Positions 1-8,095 of a stretch of DNA of 22,715 nucleotides are shown in pieces. The stretch spans positions 1 through 22,715 of the forward strand of contig JAISIV010000118.1 of assembly GCA_031261865.1 (NCBI GenBank), written 5' to 3'. How positions within the stretch are numbered: the first letter of the stretch is position 1; every line of letters begins with the position of its first letter. Position numbers and translations under genes: made by a program. The notes below the pieces were generated by a model that was given only the letters and a program-made list of their open reading frames with translations, had not been told where the DNA came from and did no database searches. This stretch comes from Lactobacillaceae bacterium. GTDB taxonomy: Bacteria > Bacillota > Bacilli > Lactobacillales > Lactobacillaceae.

Positions 1-138
1 TGCGGCATGGGCCACTACTGCACTGGTACCAAATAAATCAGTGGTATTTTCAAGTGCTGCAGGTGCCACCGCAACAGCCGCAGCAAGAGCTGCCCCGACG
101 ACCCATTTTTTGCCGTCTTTATACATTTTTTTGTTCAT
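1..138 (-). CDS. Secreted surface protein with KxYKxGKxW-type signal peptide (5' part only)
   Basis: Only the first 46 codons are inside the window; the gene runs off the left edge. The start of the product reads MNKKMYKDGKKWVVGAALAA, a match to the KxYKxGKxW signal-peptide motif, followed by an Ala/Val-rich hydrophobic core and a likely signal peptidase site after the Ala-His-Ala near residue 45. In lactic acid bacteria this signal is known on large exported proteins such as glucansucrases and serine-rich adhesins. Which of these it is cannot be told here. The ATG at 138 is preceded by AGAGGA about 11 nt upstream, an acceptable ribosome binding site. It is divergent from the double-HTH regulator at 288, which makes that regulator a candidate controller. 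The signal peptide is clear; the mature function is unknown. Confidence 0.8.
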   Translation of the reverse strand, partial: MNKKMYKDGKKWVVGAALAAAVAVAPAALENTTDLFGTSAVVAHAA

Positions 139-184
139 AGTCAATAAAATCCTCTTTATTTATTGCGAGTACTCTTCGTCTCTT

Positions 185-222
185 GTGAATAAATATATAG
201 GAATTAATTCGCAAAAATTCAC
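185..222. promoter_or_regulatory. Candidate operator in the divergent intergenic region
   Basis: The 149-bp gap between the secreted-protein start and the regulator holds the outer inverted pair GTGAAT (185-190) and ATTCAC (217-222), with a perfect 10-bp palindrome GAATTAATTC (201-210) between them. It also overlaps an A+T stretch that could be a -10 for the leftward gene. Nested dyads between a regulator and its divergent neighbour are typical operators, but no binding site is proven and the region is A+T-rich enough for chance palindromes. Confidence 0.35.
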
Positions 223-287
223 AGAAAAGTCATAACTTTCAGAGGCGTTTCGATTTTGAACCTCAAATACTGGAAAATAGCTCAAAA

Positions 288-2060
288 ATGTTACACAATC
301 AAAGAATGAAAAATAATGAAGAATTTTACGAAACGGTTAACCAAATCAGAAAGGATTTGCGCATTAGTTCTGAAGGTCTTGCGGATATTGGAATCTCAAA
401 ACCTGCTTACTACAGGTTTATTTCAGGAAAAAACAAGGGGGGTTTAAAAGCTTCCGTGGTAATGGATTTAATCTTTTATCTTGGCTTACCCACCAAATTT
501 TTTGATTATGCGAACGTTGTGTCTGAATTTCAAGAGCAGATATATTCGTATGTTTCAAAAAAGATAGACGGGCATTCGTTGGAACGTTGGCTTCATGTGT
601 TCAATTCCACTTTCCCTAAAACTGATTCATATTTTTCGAAAATTGCAAATCTGTCCATTTCGGCATTACTACATCCGAAAGTAGTTAATACTGTTTCAAT
701 CGTGGATACCGGCAACCAACTATTAGGACAAGATTTTTATTCTATAAATGATTATTTTCTTTTCTATTCAATTCAAAATCATTTGCCCAGCACCGAAAGA
801 TTCCAAATTTACAGTCAAATGTGGGCATTTTTAAACTCGAGCCCTTTCGAAGACTCGGCCGACGTAACAGTTGCTTATATATTCCAGGAAACAACATTTC
901 AAATAATCGAATCTGCACTTTTACTGGAAGATGTTGAGTGCATTAACTCTGTTCTTTCGTCAGCGTTTAGTATTCCGATGTCAAACGTATTTTTCGAAAA
1001 CTCAATCCTTTGGAATTTTCTGAATCACATTAATGACATAGCTTTTCAAGAGGAGTTGATTAAGGATGTTCGGAAAATCGGGGACTTAGGGTTACTTAAA
1101 TCCCAGCATCAACTAATTTCAATATTAGAAAAAATCCACTCGATGAATGGATTGTCACCTCAAAAAACTCCACCCTTTTCAATAGCCTCAAATAAGCCAA
1201 AAACTCTAGCTGAAATTTTAAAAAGAACAATAAAATTCAAGCAAGTTAAATTACAAAATCTCGCAGATGAAGAGCTTTCACTCTCGACTTTGAAGCGGAT
1301 TTTACACGCGAACACGGAACCTTCTTTTTTAAATTTACGAGGTTTAATGACCCAATTGGGTTTAACTGAAGGTGATATCGTAAACGAGTTCAACAACCCA
1401 TATAAAAAACAGAACAAACTTGCGCTAGCAGTAGATGCTAATGATCCATTTGCTCCACATATCAAAAAATTAGAAGAATTGGAGGAATCAATTAAATCCC
1501 GCGACCTGATTAACGGTAACCTTTATATAATGGGTCCAATAGTTCAAATCCTATTTCTCAATGGTCGATTAGAAAAAAAACACTTAGATTTTGCGTTATC
1601 TGTCGCAAAATCATATCCCAAAGTTAAAAATGCCACTTCAGTGCAAATGTGGACATTAAGGCAAATAGATAATGTTCCATTTTTTGATATTGCAAATTTT
1701 ATCCGCGAAATTATGAAAGAACCATTCCCTAGATATAGATATTTTTATGGTCTTCACCATCAAGAGGGGGTTTATTATTCGACCTTATTGTCTCTCGCGC
1801 AAAAACGAACTTCCAAGAGTGATAACAAGATATACGTTTCTTTAAAACAAGGACTAAACAAAATCGGTACCTTAACTGCACCTCATCTCACGATTGATAT
1901 ATTTTCAAGTAAACTACTGGAGCTCATTGAACATAGCGAAATTAATGAGGCTAGAAAATTAGCCCTACTATTCGAAAAAGTTTTAAATAAACCCCAATTT
2001 AATCTCGAATTTCAAAACTTAATTAGTTCTACAAATGAATTCCAAAATGATATCTCCTAA
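288..2060 (+). CDS. Rgg-like regulator with two HTH domains (tandem architecture)
   Basis: This is a 590-residue cytoplasmic protein. An Xre/Rgg-type helix-turn-helix lies at about residues 15-75 (LGLPTKFF ends its last helix) and is followed by about 230 helical residues like the peptide-sensing C-terminal part of Rgg/GadR/MutR regulators. A second, more diverged HTH-like segment lies at about 305-365 (LADEELSLSTLKRIL ... LGLTEGDI), again followed by a long helical region. Normal Rgg proteins are about 280-300 residues, so this is twice the usual length and looks like a duplication or fusion. No good Shine-Dalgarno precedes the ATG at 288 or the in-frame ATG at 306, so either may be the start. 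It is divergent from a secreted-protein gene, an arrangement reminiscent of rgg beside glucosyltransferase genes in streptococci. Its stop overlaps the stop of the convergent hemolysin III gene by 4 bp. The HTH assignment is by eye. Confidence 0.65.
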   Translation: MLHNQRMKNNEEFYETVNQIRKDLRISSEGLADIGISKPAYYRFISGKNKGGLKASVVMDLIFYLGLPTKFFDYANVVSEFQEQIYSYVSKKIDGHSLERWLHVFNSTFPKTDSYFSKIANLSISALLHPKVVNTVSIVDTGNQLLGQDFYSINDYFLFYSIQNHLPSTERFQIYSQMWAFLNSSPFEDSADVTVAYIFQETTFQIIESALLLEDVECINSVLSSAFSIPMSNVFFENSILWNFLNHINDIAFQEELIKDVRKIGDLGLLKSQHQLISILEKIHSMNGLSPQKTPPFSIASNKPKTLAEILKRTIKFKQVKLQNLADEELSLSTLKRILHANTEPSFLNLRGLMTQLGLTEGDIVNEFNNPYKKQNKLALAVDANDPFAPHIKKLEELEESIKSRDLINGNLYIMGPIVQILFLNGRLEKKHLDFALSVAKSYPKVKNATSVQMWTLRQIDNVPFFDIANFIREIMKEPFPRYRYFYGLHHQEGVYYSTLLSLAQKRTSKSDNKIYVSLKQGLNKIGTLTAPHLTIDIFSSKLLELIEHSEINEARKLALLFEKVLNKPQFNLEFQNLISSTNEFQNDIS

Positions 2061-2707
2061 AAAACCGAAATATAAATACTGATATACATAAATGTGGCTC
2101 CACCTAAAACAAATACGTGCCAATACAAGTGATTCATAGGTAGTTTTGGAAATAAGTATACGAGAGCACCAAGCGAATATGTAACACCGCCAGCAACTAA
2201 CAGCCAAAGCGCCGCGCTGCTTAATGAATTATGCAAACTTGGTAGGGCAAAAATAATTAACCAACCTAAAACGATATAGATAATCACAGAAACCCAAGGC
2301 CAGCGACCAACGAAGAATAGGTCGTACAAAATCCCTGCAGCCGATAGTCCAACGATTAACCACCAAATGATCATCCCCTGCTGTGATGGCATAAATAGCC
2401 AAGTGTACGGAGTATACGATCCAATAATGACCAAATAGATTCCACTGTGGTCGAAGAATTGGAAAACTTTTTTAGCTTTAGTGAAAACTAATGCATGAAA
2501 CAGTGTAGATGCCAATAAAAAAGTCATAACTGAAATTATATAGATGGCCAACGCCACTGTTGTTTTAGCCGTATGAGAATGTGTAGACAAACCTAAATAA
2601 ATAAAGACAGCACCTACAATGGCACCAATCACCCCAATTCCGTGAGTGACACTATTTAGGACTTCATAGGTAATTTCGTAAGTTTTTGAATGTTGTTTTT
2701 CAGCCAT
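2057..2707 (-). CDS. Hemolysin III (HlyIII/YplQ) family integral membrane protein
   Basis: A 216-residue protein with about seven hydrophobic segments. It carries the family's conserved features: HGIG in the first helix, FHALVF, the block FFDHSGIYLVIIGSYTPYT, and a C-terminal HLYWHVFVLGG. The family belongs with the PAQR-type membrane proteins. The name comes from a Bacillus cereus haemolysin, but most members have no demonstrated haemolytic role and are thought to act on membrane lipids. An upstream TTG at 2728 would add seven residues. I chose the ATG at 2707 because the product then starts MAEKQHSKTYEITYE like relatives and has the usual length. No Shine-Dalgarno is visible; a TATAAA lies about 10 nt upstream. 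It converges on the regulator with a 4-bp stop overlap and diverges from the AAA ATPase. Confidence 0.88.
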   Translation of the reverse strand: MAEKQHSKTYEITYEVLNSVTHGIGVIGAIVGAVFIYLGLSTHSHTAKTTVALAIYIISVMTFLLASTLFHALVFTKAKKVFQFFDHSGIYLVIIGSYTPYTWLFMPSQQGMIIWWLIVGLSAAGILYDLFFVGRWPWVSVIIYIVLGWLIIFALPSLHNSLSSAALWLLVAGGVTYSLGALVYLFPKLPMNHLYWHVFVLGGATFMYISIYISVF

Positions 2708-2767
2708 AATTATATATTTTATACTCAATTATATTGAATTATATATAAAATCAATTATTATATTTGT
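2708..2767. promoter_or_regulatory. Divergent A+T-only promoter region (hlyIII / AAA ATPase)
   Basis: For the rightward gene, -35 TTGAAT (2734-2739), a 16-bp spacer and -10 TATTAT (2756-2761) end only 6 nt before the ATG at 2768, which would place the transcription start at the start codon. The palindrome TCAAT-TAT-ATTGA (2725-2737) lies in the middle and overlaps the -35, so it could be an operator shared by both genes. Leftward, TATAAA lies about 10 nt before the hemolysin III ATG. No Shine-Dalgarno is seen on either side. Confidence 0.5.
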
Positions 2768-3868
2768 ATGTTAGTTAACCCTTTTAAACCCGTTTTCGAC
2801 TACAACGAATTGAGTTACATCAATCAAAATTTAGAAATTGAAAACATGGTGCGAAATAGTTTGTTGGAATATTCTACGGTCGGAACTACTCTTTTATTGA
2901 CTGGTATCAGAGGAAGTGGGAAAACATCTATTCTGACTTATCTCCGAAAGCAAATCATCCAATCGAACGACCAAGCATACAGCAAAGTCATTCCAATTTC
3001 ACTAAATATGAGTAACGAATTACTCGACGAAACTATTGATAAATTGGCTAGTTCAATCAACAAGGACTGGTTCGAGGATTTATCAATAGAATTCGGAATC
3101 CCTGGGTTGATTAAATTTTCATCTGATATAGTGAGGGCAACTAACGCAACTAGTTTTCGCGGTCGTCTCGAAAATATATTAAATATCTACAAAAACAAGG
3201 ACTTAAAAGTTTTGTTTTTGATTGATGAGGTTCAAAAAACCAGTGAGCAACTGACCACTTTCACGCAAGCATACTCGATGGTTCTCTCAGAAGGCTATAA
3301 GGTGGGCTTGGTTATGGCGGGATTACCAAACGCAATTTACAAATTAACTCTCACTGATCCATTAACTTTTATTGCAAGAGCACCATTGATGAAACTTGAA
3401 CCACTATCGAATTTCGAAGTTGAACAAGAATATCAATTGAAATTCAAAGAAATTGGCGCCGACCGGTTAGATTTTACAGGGATGAGTCAATTCGTTTCTG
3501 GAAATCCTTATCTTTTTCAAGCGCAAGGGTATAAACTTTGGGAATTACTTGAGAAAAAAGTCGAATCTGATACTGCGCTTTCGATGTCTCAAGAATATGC
3601 TCTCCAAATGTTGTACAAAAACATCTATTCGTTAGTGATTAGGGGTTTGTCAGAAAACGAGCGACAGCTCTTGATTGATATCTCCAAAATCAACAACGGT
3701 ATTAACGTTTCGACAAATGAAATCATCAACCAAAAAAATAAGTGGAAGTACAACAATATTGGTAGTCCGAGAGTGTCATTAGTTCAATGGGATTTAATTG
3801 ACTATCAACCACGAAGTCCGATAACAATTAAGCAACCGTATTTAGTTGATTACTTAAAAACAATTTAA
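2768..3868 (+). CDS. Orphan AAA ATPase (AAA_16 / archaeal-ATPase-like)
   Basis: A 366-residue soluble P-loop protein. It begins LVNPFKPVFDY, resembling the NPF.P.FG start of a widespread family of stand-alone AAA ATPases. Walker A is GIRGSGKTS (residues about 46-54), Walker B is VLFLIDEV at about 150-157, and a sensor-like stretch GLVMAGLPNAIY follows. The part after about residue 290 (LSENERQLLIDI...) looks like a winged-helix domain ending the protein. The cellular function of this family is not established; some relatives are found with mobile or defence genes, but nothing next to it here is a partner. The gene has its own promoter 6 nt from the ATG, no ribosome binding site, and a strong terminator after it. 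ATPase class is confident; role is unknown. Confidence 0.8.
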   Translation: MLVNPFKPVFDYNELSYINQNLEIENMVRNSLLEYSTVGTTLLLTGIRGSGKTSILTYLRKQIIQSNDQAYSKVIPISLNMSNELLDETIDKLASSINKDWFEDLSIEFGIPGLIKFSSDIVRATNATSFRGRLENILNIYKNKDLKVLFLIDEVQKTSEQLTTFTQAYSMVLSEGYKVGLVMAGLPNAIYKLTLTDPLTFIARAPLMKLEPLSNFEVEQEYQLKFKEIGADRLDFTGMSQFVSGNPYLFQAQGYKLWELLEKKVESDTALSMSQEYALQMLYKNIYSLVIRGLSENERQLLIDISKINNGINVSTNEIINQKNKWKYNNIGSPRVSLVQWDLIDYQPRSPITIKQPYLVDYLKTI

Positions 3869-3922
3869 AAGGCTGTGACCGAAGATTCCAGACAAAACCG
3901 CTATTCGTCCTTAGATAAAAGA

Positions 3923-3946
3923 AAAACCGCATAGTTATGCGGTTTT
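3923..3946. terminator. Bidirectional Rho-independent terminator
   Basis: A 10-bp perfect stem, AAAACCGCAT / ATGCGGTTTT with loop AGTT, is flanked by A-rich sequence on the left and T-rich on the right. It can terminate the rightward AAA ATPase transcript and the leftward NUDIX/release-factor transcript, which converge here. Confidence 0.88.
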
Positions 3947-3988
3947 ATTTGTTTGTTTTCGTTTTAAATCGTTTAACTTTCGTCATTT

Positions 3989-4462
3989 TCAAACAAACCA
4001 AGGAATCTCATTGGCAGCAATATGATTCATTGTATCTTGAGCCTGCTCGATAAACATGGTTGGTGTTGGATTCAGTGGAACCCATTTAGCAAAAGTTAGT
4101 TCATCAGCTTGAATATGGTCAATTTTTTGATTTGGATCAATTAATTCAACTTCGAACATCATGCCCATAGTTTGTTGTTTATCGCCATTTCTAAATTGAG
4201 CAACGAATTTTGTGGACACACCAAGTAACTTTGCAACGCGGACATCTAAACCTAATTCTTCTTTAAATTCGCGGACTAATGTTTCAGGAGCACTCTCTCC
4301 TAATTCAACAAATCCACTAGGAAAACCATAGCCCTTGTCCGAATCCGTCCGACCCGTTAATAAAATTGAATCACGGGTAACGTTATATAAAACGGCTCCA
4401 GCGGTGGTCATCTGAATTAAATCGTGACCAAATTTTTCACGCATTACTTCGATGTAACTCAT
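3989..4462 (-). CDS. NUDIX hydrolase
   Basis: A 157-residue protein with a complete Nudix box, G-x5-E-x7-REU-x-EE-x-G-U, read as GFVELGESAPETLVREFKEE followed by LGL (from about residue 50). The box binds the divalent metal used to cut nucleoside-diphosphate-linked substrates. The preceding GYGFPSG is typical of small housekeeping or nucleotide-pool members; the substrate cannot be told from sequence. The ATG overlaps the stop of prfC (ATGA) and is preceded by GAGGAG inside the prfC end, so the two are translationally coupled. It is the last gene before the terminator at 3923. Confidence 0.85.
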   Translation of the reverse strand: MSYIEVMREKFGHDLIQMTTAGAVLYNVTRDSILLTGRTDSDKGYGFPSGFVELGESAPETLVREFKEELGLDVRVAKLLGVSTKFVAQFRNGDKQQTMGMMFEVELIDPNQKIDHIQADELTFAKWVPLNPTPTMFIEQAQDTMNHIAANEIPWFV

Positions 4463-5970
4463 AGTTTCTCCTCTAAAGTAACATCAGGATATTTATCGAC
4501 AAACCAATTTAATGCGAATTGGTTTTCAAACAAAATAACTGGTTGATCAAAACGATCTCTCATAAGCATGGTTCTTGAGCTACTCATCTTGTCATCAGCT
4601 TGTGATTCAGGAATCCAGCGAGCTATTTTTTGTCCAATAGGTTCAAAAATTACCGTTGAATTATATTCATTTTCCATACGGAATTGAAAGACTTCAAATT
4701 GCAATTGCCCTACGGCTCCAATAATGTAGTCGGAACTACGCCACCCTTTGAATAATTGAATCGTTCCTTCTTGAACTAGTTGTTCAATACCTTTTTCAAA
4801 AGACTTCTTTTTTAGAACGTCTTTAGGAATAACGCGATTGAATAATTCAGGGGTGAAAGTTGGCAAATCGGGATATTCAACTTTTGTTTTACCAGCATAG
4901 ATAGTATCCCCAATTTGGAAATTGCCGGTATCGTAAACACCAATGATGTCACCAGCTACGGCGGTTTGAATATTTTCACGTGATTCTGCCATAAATTGAG
5001 TGACATTTGAAAGTTTCAGTTTACGTCCGGTTCTAGCTAAAGTAACATCCATGCCACGATCAAATTCGCCACTGGCAATGCGGACAAAAGCAATTCGGTC
5101 ACGATGCTTTGGATCCATATTGGCTTGAATTTTAAAGACAAATCCAGAAAAATCAGCTGTTACTGGCACAACTTTTTCATCGACCGTTGTTTGAGGTTGA
5201 GGAGTAGGCGCAAATTCTAAATAGGAACGTAAAAATTCTTCCACTCCAAAATTGGCAAGAGCTGAACCGAAAAATACGGGAGTCAATTTTCCATGAGCGA
5301 TAGCATCTTCATCAAACTGATTACCAGCATCTTTTTGCAATTCAATTTCTAGCAGGGCTTCGTCAACCACACTTTGGTCAACTTGGCGTTCTTGCGAAAA
5401 TGGAATCAGTTTGTCTTCTCTCAAATCCCAAATGCCTTGCAAGATTTGTCCAGAACCGACTGGCCAATTCATAGGATAAGCTTGAATACCTAAAACAGTT
5501 TCAAGTTCGTCAACTAAATCTAGCGGTGAGCGTCCATCGCGATCTAACTTATTGAAGAAAGTGAAAACGGGAATTCCTCTTTGAGAAACAATTTCGAATA
5601 ACTTTTTAGTTTGGGGCTCAATACCTTTTGCCGAATCAACAACCATAACTACTGAATCGACAGCCATCAAAGTACGGTAAGTATCTTCAGAGAAATCTTC
5701 GTGCCCAGGTGTATCGAGGATGTTAATTCTCTTGCCGTCGTAGTCGAACTGAAGCACTGAACTAGTAACGGAGATTCCACGTTGTTGTTCAATAGCCATC
5801 CAGTCGGAACTAGCCATTTTATTAGAGCCACGTCCTTTAACGGTTCCGGCTTCTCGAATTGCTCCACCATGCAACAGTAATTGCTCGGTTAAAGTGGTTT
5901 TACCGGCATCGGGGTGAGAAATAATAGCAAAAGTGCGGCGGGTATTAATTTCAGTTTGTAAATCAGTCAT
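4459..5970 (-). CDS. prfC: Peptide chain release factor 3 (RF3 GTPase)
   Basis: A 503-residue translational GTPase that recycles class-1 release factors from the ribosome after termination. Its G domain is complete: P-loop SHPDAGKTT (residues 18-26), switch I RGISVTSSV, DTPGHEDFSEDTYR, and NKLDRD as the G4 motif. The RF3-specific RGSNKMASSDWMAIEQQRGI segment and the C-terminal domains II and III follow; YIIGAVGQLQFEVFQFRM is the recognisable RF3 signature. Length is close to the usual 515-530. It starts 8 nt after the metal ATPase stop with no clear Shine-Dalgarno, so it may rely on read-through or coupling from that gene. It overlaps the NUDIX gene by 4 bp at the end. Confidence 0.96.
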   Translation of the reverse strand: MTDLQTEINTRRTFAIISHPDAGKTTLTEQLLLHGGAIREAGTVKGRGSNKMASSDWMAIEQQRGISVTSSVLQFDYDGKRINILDTPGHEDFSEDTYRTLMAVDSVVMVVDSAKGIEPQTKKLFEIVSQRGIPVFTFFNKLDRDGRSPLDLVDELETVLGIQAYPMNWPVGSGQILQGIWDLREDKLIPFSQERQVDQSVVDEALLEIELQKDAGNQFDEDAIAHGKLTPVFFGSALANFGVEEFLRSYLEFAPTPQPQTTVDEKVVPVTADFSGFVFKIQANMDPKHRDRIAFVRIASGEFDRGMDVTLARTGRKLKLSNVTQFMAESRENIQTAVAGDIIGVYDTGNFQIGDTIYAGKTKVEYPDLPTFTPELFNRVIPKDVLKKKSFEKGIEQLVQEGTIQLFKGWRSSDYIIGAVGQLQFEVFQFRMENEYNSTVIFEPIGQKIARWIPESQADDKMSSSRTMLMRDRFDQPVILFENQFALNWFVDKYPDVTLEEKL

Positions 5971-5977
5971 TTATTTT

Positions 5978-7996
5978 TCAGATACTTTCTTTCATTTTCA
6001 TCGAATTTAGAGCCACGGCGATAACCGAGACCAACATTAAAATCGCCGCAATAACAGGTGTCAACCTAAAACCAAATGGAGCTAAAATTCCTGCAGCCAA
6101 AGGAATTGCAATAATGTTGTAGACAATGCCAATCAAGATATTTTGATTAATTTTTCTTTTAGTAGTGTCGGTGAATCTAATGTACTTTTCAATACCGTTC
6201 AAATTTTCGTCAAGTAAAATCACATCTGCAGCGTTCTGGGCTAAATCAGTTCCATTAGAAAATGAAATACCAATATCAGCTTGCGCAATCGAAGGAGCAT
6301 CGTTCACACCATCCCCGACCATTAGAACACGATGTCCCGCATTTTGAAGATCTTTGATGACTGTCAGCTTTTGGTCGGGCAAAAGGCCACTGAAAACTTG
6401 ATCAATTTTTAAGAGAGCAGCTACCTTGTTTGCGACAAAACGATTATCACCAGTCATCAGAATTGTTGTCACCTGTGCAAACGAGAAACGGGCGATTAAA
6501 CTAGATGCATCGTCTCTTACTTTGTCTGTAAAAGTAACAAAACCGGCGAGTTCATCATTCAATAGAAGGTAACTAATTGTGTAGTCTTCAAACTTTTCGA
6601 TACGACCTTTATATTTAGGCATGGAATTCAAAGTTTTGAAGTTTGTAATTCGAGCCGTGTATGAGATACCATCGTCAAAGACCGTCGCGATTGCGCCAAT
6701 TCCAGGAACGTTCGTAAAGTCCTTAGTTTTAAGAATTTGGATTCCGTGGTCCTTTGCATAACTATTTAAAGAAGTTGCTAGTGGGTGTGATGAATTTTTT
6801 TCGACACTTGCAAAGTATTGCAAAACCTTATCGGCCGAGTATTTTTCATCCATCGATTTATAATCAACAACGGAAAATCGGCCGTCAGTTAAAGTGCCTG
6901 TTTTATCAAAAACGGCAAAGGCAACTTCTTCTATGTATTGGCCGGCTCTTTGGTTCTTGATTAAAATATTATTTTTAATTCCAATTGATGTTGAATGAGC
7001 TACCACTAGTGGAATGGCTAAACCTAATGCATAAGGACTAGCAATCACGATAACGTTAATTGCCATTTGGACTGCAGGGGCGAGGTCCTTAGTAAAGAAA
7101 AACCAACCCAAAAAAGTAAGAATCGCAATAGCAATTGCGGCATAGAACAAAAAAGTTGAAGCCTTGTCGGCTAAGTTTTCGGCATCTGAAACATCATTTT
7201 TTGCTGTCTCTGAAAGATGATTAATCTGAGAAATATAAGAATCGTCCCCAACATGAGATACGCGGATTCTCAACTCTGAATTACCGTTCATTGAACCGCC
7301 AATCACACGGTCGTTAATTGTTTTAATAACGTGATTGGATTCTCCTGACAAAAGAGATTCGTCGACCTCGCTTGAGCCTAAAACGACAACTCCATCAGCT
7401 GGAATTTCAGTATTAGCTGGAACGAGAATTAGATTTCCGACTTGAATGTCGTCTACTAAAATTTCTTTGGTTGTGGCATCAGTGTCGATTAACAACGCTT
7501 TTTTAGGTAGAAGATTTTTGACACTTGCAAAGTTATTTGTGGCTTTTTCTAAGGTTGAAGCTTCTAAGAAATAACCAATTAACATTACATCAATCAATAA
7601 CGCGAATTCCCAGTAATAACTGACCACATTTTGACGGTAAACATAGTCCATTACAAATGCATAAGTCGAATATGCAAAAGAAACTGTTATCCCCAATGAA
7701 ATCAGGGATAACATTGATGGCCTTTTGTTTGCGAATTCAGTAATGGCCCCGGCGAAAAATGGCCAACCACCAATTATAAAAATTAAGGTAGATGCAATTG
7801 GGACAACTAAATCAAACTGCGGATTTTGGATTAGAGCTGGAATACCTAAAATTTGGCTAAGCAAAAAAACAGGAATCGACAAAAAAAGTGATATGACCAA
7901 TCTAATCAAAAACTCAGTTGAGCGTTTTTGATAATTGACTAATACGAATCCTGAAAGTTTTTTGACGTTTGACGTTTGGGACTGGGAATTATTCAC
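5978..7996 (-). CDS. P1B-type metal-transporting ATPase with SPY in the transmembrane metal site
   Basis: About 672 residues. The catalytic core is complete: TGES-type actuator loop (LLSGESNHV), phosphorylation site DKTGTLTDG (D364), SHPL in the nucleotide domain, LMTGDN, and VGDGVNDAPS. The closest look is the CopB-like copper/silver group (SPYALGLAIPLVVAHST, YNIIAIPLAAG near the end). The membrane Cys-Pro-Cys/His motif is instead Ser-Pro-Tyr (residues 320-322, codons at 7031-7039), and the Met-Ser pair of the last helix reads Met-Leu. No N-terminal CxxC metal-binding domain or His-rich tail is present. An in-frame GTG at 8056 lies in the tail of the upstream terminator. I prefer the GTG at 7996, seven nt after TACAAT (8004-8009), which leaves room for a promoter. 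The transported ion is uncertain. Confidence 0.85.
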   Translation of the reverse strand: MNNSQSQTSNVKKLSGFVLVNYQKRSTEFLIRLVISLFLSIPVFLLSQILGIPALIQNPQFDLVVPIASTLIFIIGGWPFFAGAITEFANKRPSMLSLISLGITVSFAYSTYAFVMDYVYRQNVVSYYWEFALLIDVMLIGYFLEASTLEKATNNFASVKNLLPKKALLIDTDATTKEILVDDIQVGNLILVPANTEIPADGVVVLGSSEVDESLLSGESNHVIKTINDRVIGGSMNGNSELRIRVSHVGDDSYISQINHLSETAKNDVSDAENLADKASTFLFYAAIAIAILTFLGWFFFTKDLAPAVQMAINVIVIASPYALGLAIPLVVAHSTSIGIKNNILIKNQRAGQYIEEVAFAVFDKTGTLTDGRFSVVDYKSMDEKYSADKVLQYFASVEKNSSHPLATSLNSYAKDHGIQILKTKDFTNVPGIGAIATVFDDGISYTARITNFKTLNSMPKYKGRIEKFEDYTISYLLLNDELAGFVTFTDKVRDDASSLIARFSFAQVTTILMTGDNRFVANKVAALLKIDQVFSGLLPDQKLTVIKDLQNAGHRVLMVGDGVNDAPSIAQADIGISFSNGTDLAQNAADVILLDENLNGIEKYIRFTDTTKRKINQNILIGIVYNIIAIPLAAGILAPFGFRLTPVIAAILMLVSVIAVALNSMKMKESI

Positions 7997-8060
7997 TCTT
8001 ATTATTGTAAACCAAGGGTTTAACTGGGCTTTTAGGATTACTTGAAAAATCGACACAAAA

Positions 8061-8082
8061 AAACGACTCTGATGAGTCGTTT
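8061..8082 (-). terminator. Rho-independent terminator of the LysM-NlpC/P60 gene
   Basis: The stem AAACGACTC / GAGTCGTTT with loop TGAT is followed, on the minus strand, by a run of seven T. It lies 13 nt after the hydrolase stop codon and separates it from the metal ATPase gene. Confidence 0.88.
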
Positions 8083-8095
8083 TGCAAAGAGATTA

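Noticed and set aside
7997..8056. N-terminal extension of the metal ATPase from the GTG at 8056.
   Set aside because: It begins in the T-tail of the upstream terminator, leaving no place for a promoter or ribosome binding site, and the extra 20 residues contain no metal-binding motif.
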